A stretch of 64,000 nt of DNA from Chrysogorgia sp. JL179-B06 (taxonomy: Eukaryota > Cnidaria > Anthozoa > Scleralcyonacea > Chrysogorgiidae): contig JAYKKM010000196.1 in NCBI GenBank assembly GCA_035772405.1, forward strand, positions 3,893,001 to 3,957,000. The letters run 5' to 3'. The notes beneath the pieces were generated by a model, which was not told the origin of the DNA, made no database searches, and saw only the letters and a program-made list of their open reading frames with translations. The translations under genes were made by a program, and so were the position numbers. Of the stretch, positions 1 to 11,400 are shown piece by piece (within the stretch, counting starts at the first letter, position 1; each line of letters begins with the position of its first letter).

Positions 1-40
1 ATTTCTATCATTAGTTTGCATGTAAAATATGTTGACAAAG

Positions 41-86
41 TTATTATTATTATTATTATTATTAAAGAAATAAAAAATTATTATTA

Positions 87-131
<45 letters not shown>
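41..131. repeat. (ATT)n microsatellite
   Basis: A run of ATT triplets interrupted by an A-rich stretch. The rest of 132-598 is AT-rich with no recognisable gene. Confidence 0.9.
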
Positions 132-132
<1 letters not shown>

Positions 133-598
133 TAATCTTATTTAATCTTATTTAAACTGCGGTCGCCCTTCAGATGTTTTCCAAGGTACCGTAAGCTATA
201 CAAATAAATCAATAAATTAAACTAGGATCCAAGAAATATTTACAAAACCTGTCATTAAATATCTTGAATTCCTAGTTAAAATTATAAATAATAATAATAA
301 TAATATTTAAACAGGGAGTGTTTTTCAATGGGGCCCTGTGTGACATAAATGAAATAAGTGAATAAAAGATAATAAGCTATAGATATGATTACCTTAGTAA
401 TTAAGAGGATAATTTACCTAATTTAAGTTTGAACAGTCTTAGTATTAGAAATTTCTGAATTTAAATTATTATAATCGTTCAGAGCGTGGTAAATTAATTT
501 ATGTTTTCCCCAGTTTGTCTTAGCTCTTGGCAAATGGATAATACACAATTGATTACATTACAATGATATATAATCTTTATAATGCAGTTATATTAATC

Positions 599-966
599 TA
601 CATGGACGATCGTCAAGCTCTTATCGTCAGAAAAATTATTCTGAGTCCCGGACAGGAATCGAAGATGTAACCTTCTGATTGCCGGTGAGACGCTGTAACC
701 ATTGAACTACCGAGACCCAGTACATAATTGTAACTTTCTATCTCTATCTGGTTCGATTGATATATATATATATATATATACTGCCTGTGCGGCAGTCACT
801 AGATATCAGTAATGCTTGCATGTGTTAATGTATACACTGTTCTCGGTACCGCAATGGTTAGAGCGTCTCACCGACAATCAGAAGGTTACAGTTTCGATTC
901 CTCATGTTCGGGCTCAGAATAATGTTTTTGAGGATACGAGCTTGACGATCGTCCATGTATCGTCTG
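599..966. repeat. inverted pair of tRNA-derived units (SINE-like palindrome)
   Basis: The left arm carries a minus-strand tRNA-like unit (about 643-718) and the right arm a plus-strand copy (about 840-917). Both have A-box-like (TAG/C-CAATGGTTAGAGCG) and B-box-like (GGTTACAG-TTCGATTCC) signals. Both continue into a shared tail with TTGACGATCGTCCATGTA. The same arrangement recurs at 17490-17797. These are not functional tRNA genes, because the anticodon arm is mispaired. Confidence 0.75.
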
Positions 967-1364
967 TCTACTCCAAGCTTTCCCACATTCACTACAGCAG
1001 TGTATATATTAATACACTTATATTAATTTTATGATAAACTGTCTTGCCATCTGTTCCCGAGTAGGGAAATGTTACTATAGTTATAAAAGATTTTGCAATT
1101 CATTCCACGTTTTTGCACCTAAATAACTGATGCTTTTTAGGTCTATCTAAAGTATAATCAAGATTACTGCGGAAGCCGTATGATTGGTTGTTAACGACGT
1201 TAATAAATCCAGATTTCTATTATGTATTGATGTTATTGAGCGACCAAGTATCTGATTGGCTTATTTTTGTCACGTGATTATTTTGCGTATAAAGTTTGAT
1301 ATCCGGTTTTTATTTCACTTTACGTTTTACTCTCTGACAAAGGCCCTTCGTTGGAAACTTTTGA

Positions 1365-1412
1365 CTTCCTACACACTATTACGACACTACACTAACCTTT
1401 TAGAGTATTGAA
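1365..1412 (+). repeat. interspersed repeat copy (three in the window)
   Basis: The text CCTACACACTATT..CACTA/CACC-AACCTTTTAGAGTATT also occurs at 2168-2215 (+) and, on the opposite strand, at 12936-12985. It belongs to an unidentified dispersed element containing an AAGGCCCTTCG-GGAAAC segment. The rest of 967-1650 shows no gene. Confidence 0.6.
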
Positions 1413-1650
1413 TACGCAGCACAACACTTTTATATAACTTTTTAAACAACAACAACCATACTACGGCGTCGCCCCGCATCTCCAGGCAAATGGGCCTGGG
1501 AACGAGGTTGGTGATTGAAACGAGGTTGGCAGTAGACGATTGACCGAGTAGACGATTGCGCCACGGCTCAAATATATTTCTGGCCTAAAATCGTTATGTA
1601 AAGTTTGATCTAACTGCTGTATATTTGTTTACTTTGCCGCCTGTTTACAA

Positions 1651-1786
1651 GTGAAAAGGTGGTAAACTGCCAAGAATTTAATGACGAGATACTGACGTTT
1701 CGAGCGGAGCCCTACTCTGATGAAGGGCTCCACTCGAAACGTCAGTATCTCGTCACTAAATTCTTGGCAGTTTACCACCTTTTCAC
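1651..1786. repeat. long palindrome adjoining (TA)n, Penelope-terminus-like
   Basis: The arms GTGAAAAGGTGGTAAACTGC and its complement enclose GACGTTTCGAGCGGAGCCCT and its complement. A near-identical palindrome, also followed by (TA)n, is at 58878-59023. A hammerhead-like core lies across its centre and right arm. Confidence 0.85.
1713..1747 (+). ncRNA. candidate minimal hammerhead ribozyme motif
   Basis: CTGATGA (1717-1723), GAAAC (1736-1740) and GTC (1741-1743) are in hammerhead order. A 4-bp stem I (TACT 1713-1716 with AGTA 1744-1747) abuts the predicted cleavage site. A weak 3-bp stem II (GGG/CTC, one wobble) has an extra unpaired A at 1724, and helix III is almost absent. Minimal hammerheads with tiny helix III are known from Penelope-like elements. 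Activity is unproven. Confidence 0.35.
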
Positions 1787-1790
1787 TTTG

Positions 1791-1791
<1 letters not shown>

Positions 1792-1870
<79 letters not shown>
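1792..1870. repeat. (TA)n microsatellite
   Basis: About 40 TA dinucleotides directly after the palindrome. A poly-C run follows at 1942-1960. Confidence 0.95.
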
Positions 1871-1876
<6 letters not shown>

Positions 1877-2281
1877 GAGTATATATAAAGTATATATACA
1901 ATTGATTCAGCCCGCGTGAGCCGCGGCACACGTCACACACGCCCCCCCCCCCCCCCCCCCATAAGATCATCACCCTCGCAAGGTTGACGCCACATTTCTC
2001 ATTTTATTTTACAAGAGAAATAGAAAGTATGGACAATGTGACTACATACTTTGATACAAACACTCGCCGTTGGTCTCTGCCATACCACTATGCAATCATG
2101 CAATATACTTTATACGCGCATGAAAGGGTTATGTCCCCAAAGAAACGCATACCTCAATAAGTGTTGTTGGACCTCCTACACACTATTTCGGAAGTACACC
2201 AACCTTTTAGAGTATTCGATCAGTAAATGATAACTTGTCTGTTTTGCAGTACACCAGACATATTTCTTATTTCACTTTCAG

Positions 2282-2428
2282 GGTCATTTTGTTAAGAAGC
2301 TCGGTGCTATTGGGGACAAAGAAACTGAAAACGAAGTGTTGCTTTTGGAACATGATATCCCGCATCTGTCATTTTCTGTGTCAGTTCTAAATGATCTTCC
2401 AAAAACACCATGGTCGATTAGTGATGAG
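2282..2428 (+). CDS. DIS3: DIS3 exon (end of CSD2 and linker to RNB)
   Basis: This exon has 49 codons, entering and leaving in phase 0, between a cag acceptor and a gtaacg donor. It begins GHFVKKLG and contains [11 protein letters not shown], the conserved linker ahead of the RNB domain. It is the first DIS3 exon visible here. I found no matching exon in 1-2281, so the preceding exon should lie outside the window. Confidence 0.95.
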
Positions 2429-5400
2429 GTAACGTCTACCAAAACTCAGATGGCAGAGCGAAGACTACATATTACACAACGTAAATCTTAAAGTCAAACA
2501 ATAAATTAATTTTAAATGGAAGGCCTTTTAGTATGTTTAGAAATGTTAATAGTTTACAATTTCTGCTCTTTTACTCGAGAATGACGTTCAGGGGTGGAAA
2601 AAGTAGTCAAACACGCGAGCGCCGCTGGCAGGAAATTTTAAACAGCCACGGAAATTTTTTAGGTTGAAAATTTGGAACTTTGAAATTTGAAGAAAGACTT
2701 TACATTACGCATCTCATGATGGGCCCAAGAACCCATGATTGCCAGGAAATTCGTCAAAGCAGCCGACTCGATGCGAATTTCTTTGAAAGTGCTTCTGCGT
2801 TGATGTTACACTGGACTTTTCCATTTATACCCCCTTTACATAAGAACCTGTTTTAGGATAAAATTTAAAAGAAGGTTCTTATTTTATCAAATAGAGTCAA
2901 AACTAAAAAATTATAAATCAAAGAAAATAAACTCTACAAAGTAATGAAAATGAGCCAGAACCAGACAAATAGTGTATATATGTCTACAGTTGTATACATT
3001 GTTTTGTTCCATTGAATTTAGACACAGTAAGCTGTAAATTACAAACAGTGTAGCTTTAAAGTGCATATAGGGTTTGTATTTGCTTAGATTGCAGTCATTT
3101 GGAGAACATTTATGCATAATTTATATAAATAATAGACCACACTTACCAAAACCAAGTCACTTTTTTTTTAAGAAAATAAGAACCTGTTTAAGAACCTAAA
3201 TAACCTAATTTTGCAGTAAACACCATTTATATAAGAACCTATTTAGGCTAACTTGGAAAAATCTAGGTTCTTATACGCGGGTTTTTACTGTATTTTTAAC
3301 GAAATTTCGTTAAACATCGTGCACAAATGGCATGTTACACGCATCAATTTTGTTGTAGCGACGTCCTATGTAAGACGTCATTACGTCATAGACTGCTTAA
3401 TTGTCAAAGTAATACTTTTAAAAACAAAATGGAGAGTAGCACCAGCAGTATCGAAGACAGTGAATTCACTGAATTGAGTGGATAGTGAAAGAACTGAAAA
3501 TTATCGCGAAACGGAGTTGCAAGCAGGTGAGGAGAGTGAACAATGGGCGGAAAGCATATATAGGGAAGCGAGGAAAATGTTGCCAACCCGTCTCAAGCCG
3601 GTTATAAGAAAATGCTTCGGAGTAAGAGTAAACGCGCAAGATAACGTTATCCCTCCACAATTTGCTGTCCCCAAATATATTCTTTGAGCCCTTTGAGCAT
3701 TCAAACAAAAATTATCTAAAAATAATTTACAGTAATAGCGTGATGGTAGACATGTGAGGGAACTGTAGATTAATTTGCAGTTCAAGTGCCTATGAAACGA
3801 AGAAATTGTTCAGTTTTTAAATGTTCGATATGTATTTAGAGTCTTAAAAACGTTATTATGGCACTGCAATAAGCTATAAAAGAACGAATATTTCAGCCAA
3901 AAAGTGGTCACTTCCACGCGCGGCTGTGGCGTAAGATGTTTGCAAGTAGTGTAAAGATGGCAGAAATTAGTGAGAAAGCTATAAAACAAGGTATTGCGTT
4001 GCTCGCGCTCATAACAACACTATTTGCCGAATCGCTTCACATTTTTTTCAAAAATACGTTCTGTTTTGCTCTGTGAAGATCTCAGTTTATCAAACACCTT
4101 AACGTCATCAGTACACTTTCGAGCTAAATTTGGGCCCAGTCTCTGTGACAGTTTTGTAATAAATTGGTCGATTTTGAGGCTTAAAAACAACGTCTTAGTT
4201 TAAAAAATAACAAATATGGAAAGTGTGTTCTAAACATGCCTAACAACGAAAAACTGAAAAAGTCGTTTCGTTTCCTGGGCACTTTAATGTGGTCATCAAC
4301 TGCCGAAATAGCGTATATAGATTACTGACATTTCGAGCTAGGGCCCGCCTTATCTAGTTATCTTGTACTAATTCTAGTTGATAATACATAGCATACACAG
4401 CTCACTACTATTTCTCGTAGTAGATTAATTTCTTTGGTTTCGTATTGATATTTATTTCTTGCTTTTTCTTACGAATGCCGTTCATCATTCAATCGTATTT
4501 TTAGGAGATTCAGCTTCGTCAAGACCTCAGAGATTTAGCCATCTGTAGCGTAGACCCACCTGGGTGTACTGATATTGACGATGCATTACACTGGAAGCAA
4601 CTGCCCAACGGAAACTATGAGGTACGTGTAGTTTTTAATGATAACAATCAATCCCTTCAGAATGCAGAACATACATTGTACCATTACGAAAGCTAAAACT
4701 GATTCGCTATCGTCTCTGTCCTGATCACTATCACCGCTCAAATGAGCCATGTCATCTTCTTGACAAACACTCGATACTGCCGCTGCTAGTTCGTGATGTT
4801 TCTGCAACTCTAATTTGTCCACTTCCCCGTTAAAATCCCCACCATTACTATCTCCGTGCACTGTGCCGTGCGCGGTGTAGAGCTTTGGGCCAGAGTAGAA
4901 AGACTTCATCTCGTAGTCCAGATCTTGTGTACCGGCTTCAAGTCTGTGGTCAAATTCTGGCGATACTGGAGATGTAGCGTAGGAAGAGAACGCACTCGTG
5001 AAGTCTTCGTTGTAAGCTCGTTGGTTTGGCGTCAGTCCGTTAAGTCGATTTAATGTCTGATCGCGGTTTGACGAATTCATGTTCAAATTCGAGTAATCCG
5101 ATGGATGTGCGAGTTGATCGATCGCGGAATGAAGTGATGAGCGATCGTCGACGAAACTGGATAACCAGTCAACCGGGCCATCGAACACATCATTGTTATA
5201 AGGCTAAGAGAGGAAGAGAAGAAAAAACGAGAGAGTGAGAGATAACCAAGTTAGAACACCCATGAATGAGAGGAAGGTAGAAGGAAAAAAGATAAGTAAA
5301 ATCTTAGGGCAGGGTTAAACCATAAATTTTCTCCTTACGTTTCATTCTCCCTCTTTACGTTTCATTCTCCCATTTTACCTTTCATTCTCTCACTTTACCT

Positions 5401-8400
5401 TTCACTCTCCCACTTTACCTTTCATTCTGCCACTTTACTTTTCATTCTCCCACTTTACCTTTCACTCCCACTTTACTTTTCATTCTCCCACTTTACCTTT
5501 CACTTTCCCACTTTACCTTTCATTCGCCCACTTTACCTTTCACTCTCTCACTTTACGTTTCACTCGTCCACTTTACCTTTCATTCTCCCACTTTACCTTT
5601 CATTCTCCCACTTTACCTTTCATTCTCCCACTTTACTTTTCACTCTCCCACTTTACCTTTCATTCTCCCACTTTACCTTTCATTCTCCCACTTTTCTTTT
5701 CACTTTCCCACTTTACCTTTCATTCTCCCACTTTACTTTTCACTCTCCCACTTTACCTTTCATTCTCCCACTTTACCTTTCATTCTCCCACTTTTCTTTT
5801 CACTTTCCCACTTTACCTTTCATTCTCCCACTTTACCTTTCACTCTCCCACTTTACCTTTCACTCCCACTTTACTTTTCACTTTCCCATTTTACCTTTCA
5901 CTCCCACTTTACTTTTCACTTTCCCACTTTACCTTTCATTCTCCCACTTTACTTTTCACTCTCCCACTTTACCTTTCATTCTCCCACTTTACCTTTCACT
6001 CTCCCACTTTACCTTTCACTCTCCCACTTTACCTTTCACTCCCACTTTACTTTTCACTTTCCCAGTTTACCTTTCACTCCCACTTTACTTTTCACTTTCC
6101 CACTTTACCTTTCATTCTCCCACTTTACTTTTCACTCTCCCACTTTACCTTTCACTCTCCCACTTTACCTTTCATTCTGCCACTTTACCTTTCATTCTCC
6201 CACTTTACCTTTCATTCTGCCACTTTACCTTTCATTCTCCCACTTTACCTTTCATTCTCCCACTTTACTTTTCACTCTCCCACTTTACCTTTCATTCTGC
6301 CACTTTACCTTTCATTCTCCCACTTTACCTTTCATTCTCCCACTTTACCTTTCATTCTGCCACTTTACTTTTCACTCTCCCACTTTACCTTTCATTCTCC
6401 CACTTTACCTTTCATTCTCCCACCTATTGTAAGGAAGATCATATCGGGGATTGTACAGCCAGAGTAATTGTAACGTTGTGACTATGTCAAAGGCTAGCAA
6501 ATTTTGGTAGCTTATTAGCCACTCCCCAGTGTATGTGTGAGGGGTGTAGGCCGTGGCCCACCTTGAAAACAGTCAAGGGTCCCGATTAGAAACAGAACGG
6601 CTGCCTCTAGCGGCTGCCGACCGTATCAAGGCGAAAGATAATGTGCATCGCATCCACACAAGTGTGATGCTATAATTCTGATTTTCGCTTTTGTTCTAAC
6701 AATTCTGCTAGGCGTTTATAGGCAACGGTTGTCTCTTTTCCAAGTCCCCCGCTTGTTGAAAACACAAGAGGTGTAAATGCAGCATATTCCACTTCCCTAA
6801 TTCTGTCTCTTAGCCATCTCATGTTGTCTGTAGAGTGCAGGGATATTGGTATTTCGGTAGCTCGATGCGTTTGAGTGAAAGACCCTAACATCAAAAATAC
6901 AACTTACTGCCTACTCCAAAAACCCTTTCTACCCTTGCTTCATCTTGCTTGTTTGCAGTTCTTGGTAATATGATTTCACCTGCGAGTCTGTGGTTCTTTC
7001 TCCACATCAGTACATACTTCCATCAGCCATTGGGTGGTTGTCTCCAATCTCGTTATGTCTTATTATTGGTAATCCACCATAAGGGCATATCATGAAAACT
7101 ATTAAAGCTATTTAAAACTGACTTAAAACTATTCAAACAGTCAGTTCTTCTAATTTGCTCTGATGATGAATTACAGAGTTTTGCAGCGGCAACCGAGCAT
7201 GTTCTGTCTCTATGGGTAACGGTTTTCGTGTTTGGCAAAGACAGCAGATTTCGGTTAGATGAACTTAAGTGCAAGTATAGGGTTATATCGAATGAATAAA
7301 TCACGATATAAATAGGTGCCTCCATGGTCATGTAAAGCTTTGAAAGTAATGAACAGTATCTTGAAAATAATCCTTTATCTTACTGGCAACCAGTGAAGAT
7401 TACTAAGCATGGTCTTTCATGTGATCTAATTTTTAACCCTCGCGACTGCGACTTTAAGTCTGGCAGCTGTATTCTGAATTCGCTGTAACTTGTTCAATTC
7501 GCTGTTAAGTATATATTTTATAGTTTCACAAGTGTAGTTTCGTCTTATAAATGATTTGTGTCTGTCTCCTTTTACGCAGTTATTTTTACAACCGTGACTT
7601 AATCTTTTATTTATGTTTCATGTTAGGTTGCAGTGTTCATATTGCCGACGTATCTCCTTTTACGAAGTTATTTTTACAACCGTGACTTAATCTTTTATTT
7701 ATGTTTCATGTTAGGTTGGTGTTCATATTGCCGACGTATCTCATTTCATCCACCCTGGCACAGCAATAGATCAAGAAGCAGCCCATCGTGGTACGACAGT
7801 ATATTTAACAGACAAACGTATTGACATGGTTCCTGGATTACTCAGTTCGAATTTGTGTTCACTCATGTCCAATGTTGACAGGTAAGCTACAAAAAGATCC
7901 AAAAGAATGCCATTGTATGAGTTGAATGCATGCAAAATAAAAAGAACCGTTAATTTTTAATGAAGAAAAAGAAAATCACTTACCATTGATTTAAATATAC
8001 GATAAGAATTACAGCAAAGCTGACGTGGTCGTGTATTTACATGTAATTAAATCGTAAGAAAAGATTAGCTGTAACGTCTTTATCACTCGTTTAAAACTGT
8101 TCATGTCAGTTATGACTCTCGTACTATTGTCCAAGGAGTTCCATAAAACAGAGGCTTGATCATTAAGAGATTGATTTCTTTAAAAATATATGTATATATG
8201 GCGCAGTTCATTTTCAGGTCTGTATGAAAAATAACGCACGTTGACTGGTTGCTCAGAGGTCCAGAATCCTACGTTATAGCCATTCAAGCCAATACGTTGC
8301 GAGGGCCAAAGGCTTTTTCCAGATAGCTACGTTTTGGCGGAAAAATTAGTAGATTTGAATGGAAATAAAGAGAGTCATTGAAAATACCGAGCAGCTATAA

Positions 8401-11400
8401 TCTACTATAATATGCGATGGAACATCAGTATTGCCTTACTAAGTTATTCAACTAAAAGCATGGCAAATACTTACTTGTGCAAAATGAAGCGAAACATACC
8501 AGCGAAGAAGTAAGGTAAACGGCAACATCTGAAAACGAAAACAGTGTTAAAAATAGAGGAGAAAATAAACCAAACGAATTCCTTATTAACTTTTGCTCGG
8601 TCTGTATGGAAAGTAATTGCTGTGTATCGAAAACATCAGGCAAATACTTTTCCATACAGACCTCGCTTTCTTTAATCTAATCTATTTTATCTAAACCGTA
8701 TAATCTTATTATTATATAGATATCGATGAAATACTATAGGTTTTCTCTTATTCAGAAAATTGATATTTTCATATGTGAAGGTAAAAATGATATGTTCACT
8801 GTGAGCAATAAAGAGATCATTTTTATCTTCACATGTGAAGTTATGGCTATTTTATAGTTAAAAATTTAAAAAAAAGATTTTTTAGTAAACGGCAACAAAG
8901 TAAAGAATAAGACATGGTGTATATACTCTGGTTAAAGATAAAATTCGATCAAGTTACTTATTTAAATAGGGTCAGCATAGCAAATGTGAATATCTCCCCA
9001 TATAATTATACTAATTAATTTCAGGGAGATACCTATACATTGTCAGAGTGGTGACCCCATATAATTCTTATCATTTATAGACCCGGAGCGAGGGGAATTC
9101 GACGAAATATTACCCCGAGGGATATATCATGCCGAGGGGTAATATTTCGACGAATTCCCCGAGCGGAGGGTATATAAATGATATATTATACCGAAACAAT
9201 CTTGAATGCTGTCTTGAAACGTCTTGAAACGTCTTGTTATTCCTCCATTGTTTACATGCTCGTCTTGGTTTACGCGCGAGTACTGGGTACGAGCGGGGTA
9301 TTCGAACTCGAATTCCCCGCTGATTACGTCATCAGCGGGGAATTCGAGGTTAAAGCGGGGAATTCGAGTTGAAATTGACTGGTCACGTGGTACAAATCTA
9401 GCTCTTTGATTGGACAATTTATAGTTGAGGTATAATATTATTGCTTATTTACTTTTTGGGGAGATATTTGCATTTGCTGTGGTGACTCTATTTAAATAGG
9501 TAACTTGATCGGATTTTATCTTTAACCAGTGTAGAAATACATCATGTCTTATTGATTTTTTGTAATTGATAGATTTTACACACATAACTTTTTGTATACT
9601 TTCTCAAAAAACGTTTTCCGAAAATTACTTATTTTCTTCAATAATGACCATTGAGCATATGGATATAATATGTAGATTTCAAACTTGAAATTCTGTTTTT
9701 ACGATTTCTGGTTTTTGATGGCCACAAAAGGCTATTTTTGTGATTATCGTGAGACATATTTGACATTTAGTCATGACGTTTGCAGTGTAAATTCATACAG
9801 GTGTTATCTTTGCTTATGTTAGACCACTCTGAACCCTATATAGAGCCTTTTCAGTTGATGAACGTAGTGACGTAACTGCATCGATATAGGTCATTGCACA
9901 GCTCTAGTATTGCATGTATTAGTTGCAACATTTTAGATTCCTACCACTTACTGTTTGGAGAAAACACTGTTTATTCTACAGTTTCTTCTCTTTAAAAAAG
10001 GTGTGGTCAGGGAAAAAGGTGTGTCTACTTAAGGCCCATCTACACGATACGATTTATCGCATTACGATTGACATTCTGGCGTACATTGTCGTATATGATT
10101 GACATTCTGGCGTACATTGTCGTATATGATTGTCATATGGCGTACATTGTCGTATGATTGTCATACTGGCGTACATTGTCGTATGATTGTCGTACTGGCG
10201 TACATTGTCGTATGATTGTCATATGGCGTACATTGTCGTATGATTGACATTCTGGCGTACATTGTCGTATGATTGTCATACTGGCGTACATTGTCGTATG
10301 ATTGTCATACTGGCGTACATTGTCGTATGATTGTCGTACTGGCGTACATTGTCGTATGATTGTCATTCTGGCGTACATTGTCGTATGATTGTCATTCTGG
10401 CGTACATTGTCGTATGATTGTCATATTGGCGTACATTGTCGTATGATTGTCATATGGCGTACATTGTCGTATGATTGTCATACTGGCGTACATTGTCGTA
10501 TGATTGTCATATGGCGTACATTGTCGTATGATTGTCATATGGCGTACATTGTCGTATGATTGTCATTCTGGCGTACATTGTCGTATGATTGTCATTCTGG
10601 CGTACATTGTCGTATGATTGTCATATTGGCGTACATTGTCGTATGATTGTCATATGGCGTACATTGTCGTATGATTGTCATATGGCGTACATTGTCGTAT
10701 GATTGTCATTCTGGCGTACATTGTCGTATGATTGTCATTCTGGCGTACATTGTCGTATGATTGTCATACTGGCGTACATTGTCGTATGATTGTCATATGG
10801 CGTACATTGTCGTATGATTGTCATTCTGGCGTACATTGTCGTATGATTGTCATATGGCGTACATTGTCGTATGATTGTCATTCTGGCGTACATTGTCGTA
10901 TGATTGTCATTCTGGCGTACATTGTCGTATGATTGTCATATGGCGTACATTGTCGTATGATTGACATTCTGGCGTACATTGTCGTATGATTGACATTCTG
11001 GCGTACATTGTCGTATGATTGACATTCTGGCGTACATTGTCGTATGATTGTCATATTGGCGTACATTGTCGTATGATTGTCATTTTGTCGTACATTGTCG
11101 TATGATTGTCATTCTGTCGTACATTGTCGTATGATTGTCATATTGGCGTACATTGTCGTATGATTGTCATATGGCGTACATTGTCGTATGATTGACATTC
11201 TGGCGTACATTGTCGTATGATTGTCATTCTGGCGTACATTGTCGTATGATTGTCATTCTGGCGTACATTGTCGTATGGTTGTCATATTGGCGTACATTGT
11301 CGTATGATTGACATTCTGTCGTACATTGTCGTATGATTGTCATTCTGTCGTACATTGTCGTATGATTGTCATTTTGTCGTACATTGTCGTATACGATTGT

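Noticed and set aside
1659..1919. (YI)n frames over TA repeats here and at 59.1-59.9 kb
   Set aside because: They are pure dinucleotide repeats with no coding signal.
7627..7656. Upstream copy as the real DIS3 exon start
   Set aside because: It carries a GTTGCAGTG change and runs out of frame into intron; only the copy at 7715 continues the conserved protein.
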